Program-made: the position numbers and the translations under genes
The notes under the pieces: generated by a model
What the model was told of the DNA's origin: nothing
The model's database searches: none
What the model saw: only the letters and a program-made list of their open reading frames with translations
Origin: Symbiodinium natans
Taxonomy: Eukaryota > Sar > Dinophyceae > Suessiales > Symbiodiniaceae
DNA length: 64,000 bases
Reading direction: 5' to 3'
Assembly (NCBI GenBank): GCA_905221605.1
Contig: CAJNDS010002488.1
Coordinates: 194,900 to 258,899, forward strand
Shown here: positions 1 to 9,527 of the stretch, piece by piece
Numbering within the stretch: position 1 is the first letter of the stretch
Layout: each line of letters opens with the position of its first letter

Positions 1-27
1 GGTATGGGGCTTAGGTTGCCCATGAAC

Positions 28-60
28 CCAGCTTGTTGGCGTTTAAGTTGGTGCCCGGGG
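28..60 (-). CDS. Chain A candidate exon, most 3' one in the window
   Basis: Minus-strand island with an acceptor ending GAAG and a GT donor (GCTGG/GTTCATG). It accepts the two leftover bases of the exon at 179-228 and reads PGHQLKRQQA. It is very short and has no recognisable domain, so it is included mainly because the phase fits. The chain would continue beyond the left edge of the window. Confidence 0.28.
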
Positions 61-178
61 CTTCCTCGGGTTTTGTTGTAGTTTAGGGTTTAGGGTTTAG
101 TTCAGGGTTCAGGGTTTAGGTTTAGGGTTTACGATTGTTTTAGGGCTGTTTTAGGGCTTTATCGCGCCCAGGGGGTAC

Positions 179-228
179 CAAGGGCTGTTATCGGCTTTTT
201 GGTTGGGGCTCGCACGGGTCGCTGGCTC
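179..228 (-). CDS. Chain A candidate exon
   Basis: Acceptor TTTTGCCAG/GAG and donor CCTTG/GTACC bound a 50 bp open island on the minus strand that reads EPATRASPNQKADNSP. It enters in phase 0, matching the end of the exon at 639-732, and leaves two bases. No domain is recognised. The downstream DNA is TTTAGGG-like. Confidence 0.4.
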
Positions 229-638
229 CTGGCAAAACTTGTCAAAGGGGGTTTTACGAAAATAGGGGGGCCCCCTTCTTCATAGACCCCAAATAGTAGG
301 ATTCCCTATAAAGGGACCCCAATAAGGTACCTTCTGAGAGCACATACGCTGACCCATTTTCTGCAAGTGGGGGGTGCGGGAGGGGAGGGGGGGGGGGGGG
401 TTGCCCAACCTATACAAACCCTGTACACCACAGCCTCATAAACCCCGCACAACCTGTGAAACCCTATAAACCCAAAGGCCCTAATGAAACCCCTCTAAGC
501 TCTTCAAACCCTAAATAAACCGTAAACCCTAAATCCTAAACTTGCCCCAAACCCTAAACCCTAAACCCTAAACCCTGAACCCTAAACCCTAAACCCGAAA
601 CCCTAAGCCCTACCCTAAACCCTAAACCCCAAACAGAC

Positions 639-732
639 GTGAGGGAGTCCCAAGCGGCGTGGGCGCAGTCGCTTTAAGCGCCGCCAGAGTCGACTGGAGC
701 TGCGGCTCTGCGTCTTGCGCTGCGGCGCGGCG
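639..732 (-). CDS. Chain A candidate exon, basic Arg/Ser-rich
   Basis: The 94 bp island lies between a CCCTAAA array (left) and a TTTAGGG array (right). On the minus strand it is open, with acceptor CCCCAG and donor CTCAC/GTCTG. The peptide starts AAPQRKTQSRSSSRLWRRL and stays strongly basic. One base completes the codon begun by the exon at 1232-1284. An acceptor 10 bp further upstream (start 742) is an alternative. A plus-strand frame is also open, so the strand call rests on splice signals and neighbours. Confidence 0.42.
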
Positions 733-827
733 CTGGGGCTACCTGGGTGGCGTGTTAGGGTTTAGGGTTTAGGCTTTAGGGTTTGGGGTTTGGGGTTTAG
801 GGTTTAGGGTTTAGGGTTGAGGGTGCT

Positions 828-947
828 TACTTGGAGGTTCAGGGTACTTTGTAACCTACTGTAAGTGCAGTTATAACCCACATATAAGCCACTTAAGTAC
901 CCTAATAGGGTTCTAATTGGCTACTAAGTACCATGAACCTCCACGTA
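828..947. mobile_element. Family M1 TIR element
   Basis: About 120 bp with near-perfect terminal inverted repeats TACTTGGAGGTTCAGGGTAC and TACCATGAACCTCCACGTA. The interior shares TATAACCCACATATAAGCC with the other copies. Non-coding, MITE-like. Confidence 0.72.
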
Positions 948-1231
948 GGGAAACTAAACCCTCGCCCCAAGGTTAGAGCCCAAGTAGAGAGCCACCGAGC
1001 CTAAGCCCTAAACCCTATCTAGGCTGCAAGGTTTCAAGATAGAATGACCCACAGGAGGTGCCCTTTTTTCGGAGTTCACAGTTCATGGGGTTGTGGGCCT
1101 TGATTGGGCCCCTTTATAGGCCCTATGCCCTCAACCCTAAAACCTCTAAACCCTGAACCTCCGAACCCTGAACCCTTTACACCCTAAACCCTAAACCCTC
1201 AACCCTCAACCCTCAACCCTAAACCCTAAAC

Positions 1232-1284
1232 CCAGTCATGGCAAGGTGCCGCTGCCCTGGCGATTCCTCCATGCTTTGGGAAGC
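1232..1284 (-). CDS. Chain A candidate exon
   Basis: Acceptor GTGGCCCAG/GC and donor ACTGG/GTTTAGGG. The donor GT is the first GT of the adjoining telomeric array. It reads ASQSMEESPGQRHLAMT, mostly with G or C at third positions. All frames of this GC-rich island are nearly open, so the support is the splice pattern and phase agreement with both neighbours. Confidence 0.42.
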
Positions 1285-1333
1285 CTGGGCCACTACGATC
1301 GGCCGGGTTCGGGTGTAGGATTTCAGGTCTGGG

Positions 1334-1500
1334 GTTTTGGGAGTTTAGGGTTTAGGTTTGGGGTTTAGTGTTGGGTTTGGGGTTTAGGGTTTAGGGTTTA
1401 GGGATTAGGGATTAGGGTTTAGGGTTTGGGATTTGGGGTTTGGGGTTTGGGGTTTGGGGTTTGGGGTGTGGGGTGTGGGGTTTGGGGCTTGGGGTCTAAA
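1334..1500 (+). repeat. TTTAGGG array grading into TTTGGGG
   Basis: The first half is TTTAGGG; from about 1432 the unit is TTTGGGG, repeated seven or eight times without interruption, indicating local amplification of a variant unit. Confidence 0.85.
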
Positions 1501-1810
1501 ACCCGAATTAACACTCGAGGATGGCCCTTGAAAACGCTCTGAAAACCCTAAACCCTAAACCCTAAACCCTAAACCCCTAAACCCCTAAACCCCTAAACCC
1601 TAAAACCCTAAAACCCTAAATCCCAAAACCCTAAACCCTAAACCCTAAACTAAACCACCCTAAACCTAGGAATGCCCTTAAGAACCTTTGAAGAATATTC
1701 CTCAAGATGATCCTCTTAAACCCCAGCAACGGAAATTTTACAAAAATGTCCCAAAACCCTAAACCCTAAACCCTAAACCCTAAACGCTAAACCCTAAAAC
1801 CTAGGATGGC

Positions 1811-2001
1811 CTTCTCACGGAACACATCGCAGCACGAGTGAATGTCGCGCGCACCAGCTCGTCCCACTTTGTGTTTTTCCGACTTGTCGGAAAGGAAATC
1901 AATCATTGGATGGTCGAACTGGGCATGCTTCCATTCCTCGTGCAACTCTTCGGCAGAGAGCTTGCGGACAAGAAAGGAGCGCACTTCAAGGCGTAAAGCA
2001 G
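1811..2001 (-). CDS. Chain A exon, best-supported long island
   Basis: This 191 bp island is sandwiched between CCCTAAA arrays and has a clear coding look on the minus strand. It begins ALRLEVRSFLVRKLSAEELH and ends DIHSCCDVFREK, with charged and hydrophobic residues in soluble-protein proportions. The acceptor is GGATGAG/CT. The donor is either GC (GAGAAG/GCCATCC, giving the end listed) or a GT ten bases further on at CCTAG/GTTTTAGGG. The family is not recognised. Two bases at the start complete the serine/alanine junction with the exon at 2074-2153. Confidence 0.62.
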
Positions 2002-2010
2002 CTCATCCAC

Positions 2011-2073
2011 CCTAAACCCTAAACCCTAAACCCTAAACCCTAAACCCTAAACCCTAAACCCTAAACCCTAAAC
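2011..2073 (-). repeat. Pure CCCTAAA array
   Basis: Nine perfect heptamers. With the TTTAGGG array at 2162-2239 it flanks an 80 bp exon in the order CCCTAAA-exon-TTTAGGG, the same polarity as the two ends of a linear chromosome. Confidence 0.9.
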
Positions 2074-2153
2074 CCGACTGCTGGATGTCCGCCACCTTGG
2101 CCGGCGACTCGTACATCTTCCGGTTGGTAAAGATCTGCGTAACGGATTGGACA
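2074..2153 (-). CDS. Chain A exon between two convergent telomeric arrays
   Basis: The 80 bp island lies between a pure CCCTAAA array (2011-2073) and a pure TTTAGGG array (2162-2239). The minus strand reads VQSVTQIFTNRKMYESPAKV and then ADIQQS. Acceptor CATTGGAG/T; donor CAGTCGG/GTTTAGGG, supplied by the array itself. Third codon positions are mostly G or C. It is the clearest case in the window of an exon with telomeric repeats directly at both splice borders. Confidence 0.6.
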
Positions 2154-2161
2154 CTCCAATG

Positions 2162-2239
2162 GGTTTAGGGTTTAGGGTTTAGGGTTTAGGGTTTAGGGTT
2201 TAGGGTTTAGGGTTTAGGGTTTAGGGTTTAGGGTTTGGT
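2162..2239 (+). repeat. Pure TTTAGGG array
   Basis: Eleven perfect heptamers ending at an exon-like island. On the minus strand it would form the 3' part of an intron whose acceptor (CATTGGAG) is outside the array. Confidence 0.9.
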
Positions 2240-2275
2240 GAGCCATACGTTCGCAGCTGGGCGCCAGTTCAACAC

Positions 2276-2358
2276 CCCGTGCAGGTGGCACTTCTCCTCA
2301 CGCGAGGGGTATATGAGGCGTCCTTCCCAGCGTGCTCGAACCCAATCGGGGTTTGGGG
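2276..2358 (-). CDS. Chain A candidate exon
   Basis: Minus-strand island with acceptor CCTAAG/CCC (or CGAG/CAC 24 bp later) and donor ACGGG/GTGTTG. It reads FEHAGKDASYTPRVRRSATC in the frame that joins both neighbours in phase. A second minus frame (RLIYPSREEKCHLHGVLNW) is also open and protein-like but would need a GC or GA donor. The exon is likely; its frame is uncertain. Confidence 0.45.
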
Positions 2359-2424
2359 CTTAGGGTTTGGGGTTTGGGGCGGAGGGTTTAGGGTTTAGGG
2401 TTTAGCCACTTGAATTGAAAACAC

Positions 2425-2477
2425 GTGGGACGGCTTGTCTACGCGAGAGCGCGAGTCGTCCAGCTGCACACCACCTG
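2425..2477 (-). CDS. Chain A candidate exon with textbook acceptor
   Basis: The acceptor CTTTCTATTTTAG/CA has a good pyrimidine tract and the donor is CCCAC/GTGTTTTC. The island reads GGVQLDDSRSRVDKPSH. A TIR element of family M1 (2512-2633) sits 34 bp upstream in the putative intron. Phase 2 in, 0 out. Confidence 0.5.
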
Positions 2478-2511
2478 CTAAAATAGAAAGCTGCACACAC
2501 ACCGCGCACTC

Positions 2512-2633
2512 TTCTTGGAGGTTCAGGGACTCAATTATAAGTGTAAGTATAACCCACTTTTAAGCCCCTTTAAGTACCATAATAGGGTTTTAATTGGAAG
2601 ATATGTACAGTTATAATGGAGTATTTAGTACCA
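2512..2633. mobile_element. Family M1 element, right end decayed
   Basis: Left end CTTGGAGGTTCAGGG and interior TATAACCCACTTTTAAGCCCC match M1; the right terminal repeat is degraded. It sits 34 bp from the acceptor of the exon at 2425-2477. Confidence 0.6.
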
Positions 2634-3086
2634 AATACTGATACCCCATAAAACTCCTCAACCTTACCAATCCCGAACCCCAGCCCCCGCCCCCCCCCCC
2701 CCTCCAAAAAAAAAAAACAAACACAACTGACTCCAAATATCTAGCAAAACTGTACAGCCCCCCCCAAACCCCCAACCCTAATTTACCGAGTAGACCCCAA
2801 AAGCCTACAGTCACAACCCCCCCCCCTCAGAAAAGACGAAAACCACAATGAATCCTGAGTCCTAAATCCCTAAAACCCAAATGGGGGCTTATGTTCGGGG
2901 TCCCTTATCTTCGTAAACTCCCATATAAAACCTAGACCCAGGAGCAGCCTCGGAATAAGAAGGGTACCCTTTTTGGTTTTAAAGGGATTATGAGGGAACC
3001 CCAGCCCTAAAAAAAGGAAATTCGGGCCTACTCCGGGTCCTAGCCCTAAACCCTAAACCCCAAACCCTAAACCCTAAACCCTAAAC

Positions 3087-3179
3087 CTAGAAACTGAAGC
3101 CGAGATGCTGTCGACCGGCCGACTTGGATCGCCGGGAGCCGCGGCTGGAGTTGGATCGCTGCTGGCGCCTTCATCACGG
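3087..3179 (-). CDS. Chain A candidate exon
   Basis: Flanked on both sides by CCCTAAA arrays, that is sense TTTAGGG on the minus strand. Acceptor GGGCAAG/CC; donor TTTCTAG/GTTTAGGG. The chosen frame reads VMKAPAAIQLQPRLPAIQVG with high GC at third positions. An alternative minus frame (GASSDPTPAAAPGDPSRPVD) is also open with donor TCA/GTTTC. The exon is likely, the frame is not certain. Confidence 0.43.
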
Positions 3180-3241
3180 CTTGCCCTAAACCCTAAACCC
3201 TGAACCCTAAACCCTAAACCCTAAACCCAAAAACCTAAACA

Positions 3242-3342
3242 TTGGAATGTTCCCCCTTATGCCAACAGTCCTTAATCGGCATCATCGTACCCCTTACTAT
3301 AATCCTTCTTAGGCACTGCTAGTATAAGGGGGAACATCCCAA
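3242..3342. mobile_element. Family M2 foldback element
   Basis: A 101 bp palindrome: TTGGAATGTTCCCCCTTAT ... ATAAGGGGGAACATCCCAA, with inner arms around CAGTCCTTAAT. It can fold over most of its length. Other copies at 13699, 24194 and 54465. Confidence 0.75.
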
Positions 3343-3509
3343 CCTAAACATCTCAACGACCTGAATCTTCAACAGAATTAACTTCGTGTAGTGTAGTTGA
3401 GATAAATAAATGAATAAATATATACATATAAATATAAATATAAATATAAATATTATATATATATATATATATTCACATGTGTGTACCCCTGCCCCCGCCC
3501 CAACCAAAC

Positions 3510-3566
3510 AAAGCGAGGCAGCGCGCGACTTGTCTTCAGGTGCCTCGGGATCCCCAGGCCCGAAGG
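3510..3566 (-). CDS. Chain A candidate exon, acidic
   Basis: Acceptor GGTCGTTTTCCATAG/CC is pyrimidine-rich; donor CGCTTT/GTTTGG. It reads FGPGDPEAPEDKSRAASL in the only frame that joins the RS-domain exon (4281-4402) and the exon at 3087-3179. A plus-strand reading of the same DNA (DLSSGASGSPGPKAMENDQQ) is also open, so the strand is inferred from splice sites and neighbours. Confidence 0.43.
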
Positions 3567-4280
3567 CTATGGAAAACGACCAGCAGCCCCCTAGCTAGCC
3601 TGTAACCATTCATGGTAGGGTATATTATATAAGTTCCCTTTATGAAAGGGTAGTTTTTTTTTTTTTTTGGGGGGGGGGGGGGGGGCAGGGAAGGCCCCAA
3701 GTTTCGGTTTTCAACCTTGTGGGTTTTTTTTGGGCTTCAGCTTTTTCGAGATTAGGGTTCAACCCTTTATGGTTAAGGGTGCAACCCTTGGGCTTGAGCA
3801 ACCCTTTAGGGTTCAGGCTTAGGGTTCCTAACGCTCACCCAAAGCCCCAAAAACAAGTAAGCATTGCATGTAACATTACAACCCCAAGACCTGCACCCTG
3901 CACAACCCTGACCTCTTAAATACGTCACCCTATTCCCGCAAACAACAACCTTGCAAAAAGCCTGTAGCCCCTAAACTTTATACAGTAGGGTGACCTCCCC
4001 CCCCCCCCCCCCTCCATCCCCCTTCACGACATGTGCTCTTAAGAGGGGACTGTTTATGTACTCCTTATATACCCTAGACAAGGGCCCACGCTTCAGAACT
4101 TTTAAGGGGCCATAGCAAGGGCCCATGCAACTGCCCGTAGATCCTAAACCCTAAACCCTAAACCCGAAACCCTACACCTCAAACCCTAAACCCTAAACCC
4201 GAAACCCTAAACCCTAAACCCTACACCTCAAACCCTAAACCCTAAACCCGAAACCCGAAACCCTAAACCCTAAGGCCTAC

Positions 4281-4402
4281 GTCGGCGGGGGCGGCGGCTT
4301 CGGCTACTTGGGCTGCTCCGGCGGCTTCGGCTTCGGCTTTGGCTGCCGCTGCGGCTTCGGCTTCGGCTGCGACTTCGGCCGCGGGGCATTTGGCTTTGCG
4401 GG
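4281..4402 (-). CDS. Chain A exon encoding an Arg-Ser (RS) domain
   Basis: The minus strand reads PQSQMPRG followed by about 28 residues of alternating Arg-Ser (RSRSRSRSGSQSRSRSRR, then SSPSSRSRR). This is the low-complexity RS domain typical of SR splicing factors and related RNA-processing proteins. Acceptor ACCCAAAG/C and donor GCCGAC/GTAGGCC bound 122 bp, and the RS frame is the one whose phase fits both neighbours. A second open frame would give an Ala/Glu-rich peptide. No RNA-recognition motif was found among the neighbouring exons, so the protein is described only as RS-rich. Confidence 0.52.
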
Positions 4403-4963
4403 CTTTGGGTCGTTTAGGGGAGGGTTGAGGGTTTAGTGTAGGGTTTAGGGTTTAATTAGGGTTCAGGGTTCAGGGTTTAGGGTTTAGGGTTATTTAGGTG
4501 TTAAGGGGTTTAAGGGGTTTAAGGGGGAAGTTGAGGGGGTTTAGGAAGTTCAAGCCTCTCAGTGCTTCTTCAAGGCCTTCCGGTTTCAGGGCTTTGGGGC
4601 TAAGGGTTTAGGGCTTTATGGCTTTAGGTGTGGAGGAGCCTAAGTTTTGAGAGCTTAGAGTTGAGAGGTTGAAGGGTTCAACCCCAAATCCTAAACCCTG
4701 GGTGGACTTCAGGTGTGTGGAAGGCCTCCGAAACGAGGGCTGTTCGCGTTTCAGGGCTTAGGGCTTAGGGCGAATTGTGAGGCGAGCTTGTGGTGATGGG
4801 GTTTTGAGTTTGCTGTGGCGCCGATGGATTTTGAGGCTCCGTTTTCGGCTTCAGGAACTTTTGAGATTCAAACCCTAAACCCTAAATCCTAAACCCTCAA
4901 CCCTAAACCCTAAACCCTCAACCATAAACCCTAAGCCCTAAACCCTAACCCTAAACCCTAAAC

Positions 4964-5009
4964 GCTGCGTTCTCGGGGGCCTTGAGCCGAGAATTTCGGG
5001 GCGGAACAT
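4964..5009 (-). CDS. Chain A candidate exon
   Basis: Acceptor CCCTGATTCACAG/AT and donor GCAGC/GTTTAGGG; the donor lies at the first base of a telomeric array. It reads VPPRNSRLKAPENA and leaves two bases that complete an alanine with the RS exon. A longer alternative in another frame (PEGPDSQMFRPEILGSRPP) uses an earlier acceptor. Confidence 0.4.
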
Positions 5010-5439
5010 CTGTGAATCAGGGCCTTCGGGCGGGTGAGGGCGCAGGGTTAGGCTCAGGGTTTTTGAGGCTTACCCGAAGGCTTCACGGACTCTTATTTAA
5101 GGGTTCTTGGGCCTAAAGGCCATATTATTTAAGGTTTTTGGGCTACGGGTTTAGGGTTACAGGGTTTGTAGGGTTGAGGGTTTTGAGGCTTAGGGTTTTG
5201 GGGGGCTTTAGGGTCATGAGGGTTTGTAGGGTTGAAGGTTTTTAAGGCTTAGAGCATTTGCGGGGTTTAGGGTTCTTGGGTATATAGGGGTTAAGGCTCA
5301 GGGTCTGGGATTCAAGTTTAGGGTTTTTGGGGTTCAGGCTTGTAGGGTATATAGGGCTCTTGGGAGGATTCTAGGGTTTGTGGGGTTTATGGGGTTTGGG
5401 ATTTAGTAGGTTTGCAGGGTTTGCGGTTGAAAATATCAC

Positions 5440-5521
5440 GGCTTCAGGGCGTCCTTCTTGGCTTGGAGGGTTCTGGGATGAATCTGGGACCGCAGCACCG
5501 CCCAATGGCGATGAAGCATTC
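5440..5521 (-). CDS. Candidate exon beside a TIR element
   Basis: Acceptor GTAGGCTTCAG/GA and donor AAGCC/GTGATATT. It reads MLHRHWAVLRSQIHPRTLQA then KKDALK. The M1 element at 5530-5664 ends only 8 bp from the acceptor, so the intron would be made largely of that element. Another minus frame is also open (NASSPLGGAAVPDSSQNPP) but uses fewer G/C-ending codons. Confidence 0.4.
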
Positions 5522-5529
5522 CTGAAGCC

Positions 5530-5664
5530 TACTTGGAGGTTCGTGGTACTTATTAACCAATGACAACTGTACTTCTTACCCACTTGTAAGCCCCTCAAGT
5601 ACCCGAATATGGCTATAAGTGCAATTATAGGTACAATTATAGCTGGTTCATAAGTACCCTGAAC
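5530..5664. mobile_element. Family M1 element at an intron edge
   Basis: Left end TACTTGGAGGTTCGTGGTAC and right end TTCATAAGTACCCTGAAC. The left end is 8 bp from the acceptor of the exon at 5440-5521. Confidence 0.68.
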
Positions 5665-5735
5665 AATTTCAGAGTTTATGGGGAGTACGGCTTCGGGTGT
5701 ATGGGGTTTAGGGCATGTCGAGAAAGCGTGTTCGC

Positions 5736-5881
5736 GTGCCTATTCTTTGGACTGCTCTCTGTATGCTTGCTCCAGCTTCCATGGATGAACCCGGCCGCGC
5801 ATTGGATGAACCCTTCATCCTGTGCTGACGCGACACACAGTCCAAGAGCATTGCCCTCCTTGGCAGCCAGCTCGTACCTCT
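5736..5881 (-). CDS. Candidate exon, weakly Sel1-repeat-like
   Basis: Minus-strand open island starting after acceptor CTTCCGCATAAG. It reads RYELAAKEGNALGLCVASAQ and then DEGFIQCAAGFIHGSWSK. The spacing of YxxAAxxGNAxG resembles a Sel1-like (TPR-type) repeat; this is a weak match made by eye. The whole block 5700-6030 is open in several frames on both strands, so the borders are tentative; the listed end assumes a GC donor. Confidence 0.38.
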
Positions 5882-7004
5882 CTTATGCGGAAGTCCTCGG
5901 AAGAGCTCTCTATCTTTGGACCCGAGGCCATACGTTCTTTGGAGAGCACGCTGCAAGCCCTGGACGTCGCCTCTGTCAACGTCTTTTTCCTTCAGCTTTC
6001 CTTGAAGCGATTATAAAGGGCCTGAGATGTTAGACTTTCTGGGCTGTAAGGTTTAGGGTGTTTCGGCTTCGGCTTTAGGGCTTATAGATGGGCTGTGGAT
6101 TTGCGAGCTTATGGGGTTTAGGGCTTGGGGATCAGTTTTGACCTCAGAGGTTTAGGGTTTAGGGTTTAGGGTTCTAGGCTTCAGGTTTGCACATTCGGGC
6201 TTTACTTTCATCATATGTTCTGATGGGTTCCAGGGGGGCCCTTCAAGCTCTGAACCCTAAACCCTAAACCCTAAACCCTGAACCCTGAACCCTGAACCAT
6301 AAACTCTAAACCCTAACCCTAAACCCTAAACCCTAAACCCTAAACCCTAAACCCTAAACCACAAACCACAAACCACAAACCACAAACTCGACTCGAAGAC
6401 CTGCAGCCCGCAACCCCTGAAGCCCTAAATGATGAAACCCTGAGAACCTTGAAAACACAAAACTCAAAGTCCTTAAAAACCCTGAACACCCTTAAACCCT
6501 GAAACCCTTGAACCCTTAAACCACTCAACCCCTAAACCCTAACCCTAAGAGGAACCTACCGCAAGAAGAGAAGCAACGACCTTTTTATTCGCCCCGGAAG
6601 AAGCCACGCGCTGCGTCGCTCCCTGGCAGGGTTTAGGGTTTCGGGTTTAGGGATTCATATAAGGTCTAGGGTTTAGAAGCAGGTTGGCCTTGCCCTAAAT
6701 GCCATGGGGTAGCCTGTGATTATTTGAGGTACAGGTTCACTCCCGGTTGTGTTTTGGACCCTAAACCCTAAACCCCAAACCCCAAACCCTAAACCCGAAC
6801 CGCCGAACCCTCGAACCCTGATCACTAATTCAGGTCTACTCATGGGGAGTTCGAGGTCGATTTCGGTGGGGCACCGCGGTAACAACCCAGACAGGAATCT
6901 CTGGGTTTACCAGCAACCCTCCCTGAACGCGATCGGATATACGGATTAGGGTTTAGGGTGCAGGGTTTAGACCCACATTCCTCCGAGGCAAAGCGGGAAA
7001 GAGA

Positions 7005-7023
7005 GAACCAGACAAAGAGAGAA

Positions 7024-7082
<59 letters not shown>

Positions 7083-7125
7083 GAGAGAAAGAGAGAGAAA
7101 GAGAGAGAAAGAGGGACAAAGAGAG
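7005..7125 (+). repeat. GAGAAA purine microsatellite
   Basis: About 120 bp of GAGA/GAAA on the plus strand. Frames through it give KEREREK or LSLSLS peptides and are not genes. A shorter one is at 9690-9735. Confidence 0.9.
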
Positions 7126-9159
7126 AGGCATAAACAAAAACACAACACACACGCCAACACGTGCATCTCAATGAGGCAAACAAAGCCCCAGCAGGGACAC
7201 CACAGTCACAATAGCCACACGCACTTGCAACCCCACACCCTACACACCCTCTAACCCCCATAAACCCTATAAACCGTGCAGCCACTATAACCCCAGAAAC
7301 CCTAAATCCTAAACCCTAAACCCTAAACCCTTACCCCTTAACCCTAAACCCTAAACCCTAGACCCTAAACCCTAAATCCTAAACCCTAAATCCTACACCC
7401 TGCAATGTTCGCACACGCCCGCCTGGAGAAGGAAGAGCCTTTCAAGGCGCCTGCTGCAGAGGTGCTGGGGGTACCTGACTTTGCAAGAGTCGTGATATTT
7501 GTGGTGTAGGGTTTAGGGTTTAGGGTTTAGGCTTTAGGGTTTAGGGCTTAGGGTTTAGGGTTTATACAGGGCCTGAGGGTTTGGGGGTTTAGGGGGTTTA
7601 GTTGAGGGGAGTTAATTAGGGCCAGCACTATGAACCCGAAGCCTTGAATTTGTTCGACCAAGGTGTCCCGGACTACCTCTTGTTTGACCTGCGTGGGCCG
7701 CGAGTTCGAGGATAAAAGGCGTTCTCGTCCCTGCACGGCCCCCTACGCACCTTGATGGATCCTTCCAGGGCACTCCAGATCCTGGAAAATTTCGGGGTTT
7801 GGTAGCTTTTGTCTGCTTCATGCCTTGCGCATCACTGCAAAGCCCTAAAGCCCATAAAACCAAAAAACCTCTTGGAGATCGGCTGCAACACTATCCCGAC
7901 CGGTGCTGTGAAGCCAAAACCGCAAACCTCAAACATCCCTAACACCCTAACACCCTACACCCGGAACCCTAAACCCTAAATAAACCTAAACCCCAAACCC
8001 CAACACCCTAAACCCTAAACCCCAACAAAAAAAACAAAATTAGCCCGGTAGTACCGCCCCCACCCAGGCCACACCTGCGGCATGCTGGCCGGTGGCACTT
8101 CCTGCCCGCTTGACGCATGGCGCGCTTGCCATTGTAGGGTCTAGGGTTTAGGGGTTTAGGGGTTTAGGGGTTTAGGGGTTTAGGGGTTTAGGGGTTTAGG
8201 GGTTGGGGTTGAGGCTTGAGGCTTGAGGGTTGTCATAACCAACGAAGGAACGTCAGAGTATATTGTAACCCTATTACCCCTACATCCGTCGTATTTTATT
8301 CGGGGATAATTCTTCTCGGCAATCATGAACGGATCCATCTCTTTAGAACTATTCTCCTCCATTGTTCTTTCCCGTCCACCATCGCTTCTTCGGAGCGAGA
8401 AATTAAACCAGGCGACCCTCACCCTCGGGGTCCCTGTACCTAGATGGAAATAAATAGGCCTTGAAGGGATTATGATATTTGCACGTGGGTCAAAAGAATC
8501 AAAAAACACACCCAGAAATCCCCGAGTAGTATGAGATCGTAAGTACAATTGGAAATACGACTGTGTTTATATGATTACGGATATTCTGCTTGAACAAACA
8601 GTAATTTGTGCATTTCATAAATCAAGGTCTTCTGTGCGTGCATCATGTACAAAATTGAGAAAGCGCACACGTGATTGAATCATACGAAGTATACAACTGC
8701 AACTGTGTTGCAAAGAGCGAAGAAAGGTGCTCACACTATTTCCTATGTGATCAGTGCCCTAAAATATGGTCCCGAATTTTTCGGTACCCTAAATAAGAGG
8801 GGCCGCCTTACAATAAGCACCCCCAAAGGGACCATAACATCGGCAAATCACCCTGTATACTTCCTGAATTATTGCCGGGGGGGGGGGGGGGGGGGGGGGG
8901 CTGATCTCAGGGCGGCTGTTGTTTAGGCGGTGTAGGAATATCCCTGAACCCAAAACTACCCAATACTTTAGGGTTTAGGGTTTAGGGCGGTTAACGGAAT
9001 GTTGGGCTTGCAGGGTTGTGGGGTTTAGGGTTTAGAGAGCAGCGATTTAACTAGGGCGGTCGTCCTGTGAGTCTTCTTGTAAAACGACGGAAAGAGGAAA
9101 GTTAATTTGAGATCTCTCAGATGAATCGCCTAGACTCGCAGAACGTGTCGCGTGAGATG

Positions 9160-9270
9160 CCTGGATTGTCGCTCTTGCTTCAGCAGAGCTTGCGCAACAC
9201 TGCTGTCAGCACTACGATACGCTCTGCGCAGACCCATCGTTTAGAAGGGCAGCAACAGCAAAGCAGTATG
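9160..9270 (-). pseudogene. Decayed single unit of the UBL/RCC1-like repeat gene
   Basis: Read on the minus strand, this stretch aligns with one 123 bp repeat unit of the genes at 16465-17901 and 55817-57247. AALLNDGS corresponds to AAILGDGS and DSSVAQALLK to DSSAVQAQLK. Part of the VVTWG region is missing and a 1-base deletion breaks the frame before the DVQQIQ segment. No ubiquitin-like domain or further unit is visible on either side, so it is a remnant and not a functional gene. Confidence 0.65.
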
Positions 9271-9428
9271 TACGGCAAACAGAGTAAGGCCTCGAAGGCT
9301 AGGAATCGAGACGACAAAGCCCTAGAAGCCCTAAGCCCTGGGGTTCGGAGTTTAGGGTTATAGGCCCTAAACCCTAAACCCTAAACCCTAAACCCTAAGC
9401 CCTAAACCCTAAACCCTAAACCCTAAAC

Positions 9429-9527
9429 CCAGTTCGTGGAGTTTGGGCCTAGGGCAGCCAAACCCGCACCTGTGGTGTGCCAGCTGCTGGCATTCCCTGG
9501 GACGCAGGCCAACACGTGTTGCAGTCG
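9429..9527 (-). CDS. Candidate exon between telomeric arrays
   Basis: The acceptor CTTTCTCCCCTTTAG/C is excellent on the minus strand and the donor AACTGG/GTTTAGGG is formed by the array. It reads RLQHVLACVPGNASSWHTTG then AGLAALGPNSTNW, phase 0/0. An internal donor ACACCACAG/GTGCGG could shorten it. The plus strand is open too, but its acceptor has no pyrimidine tract. Confidence 0.5.

Noticed and set aside
6840-7285. Open frames with LSLSLS, FSLFLS or KEREREK peptides
   Set aside because: Translations of the GAGAAA microsatellite.
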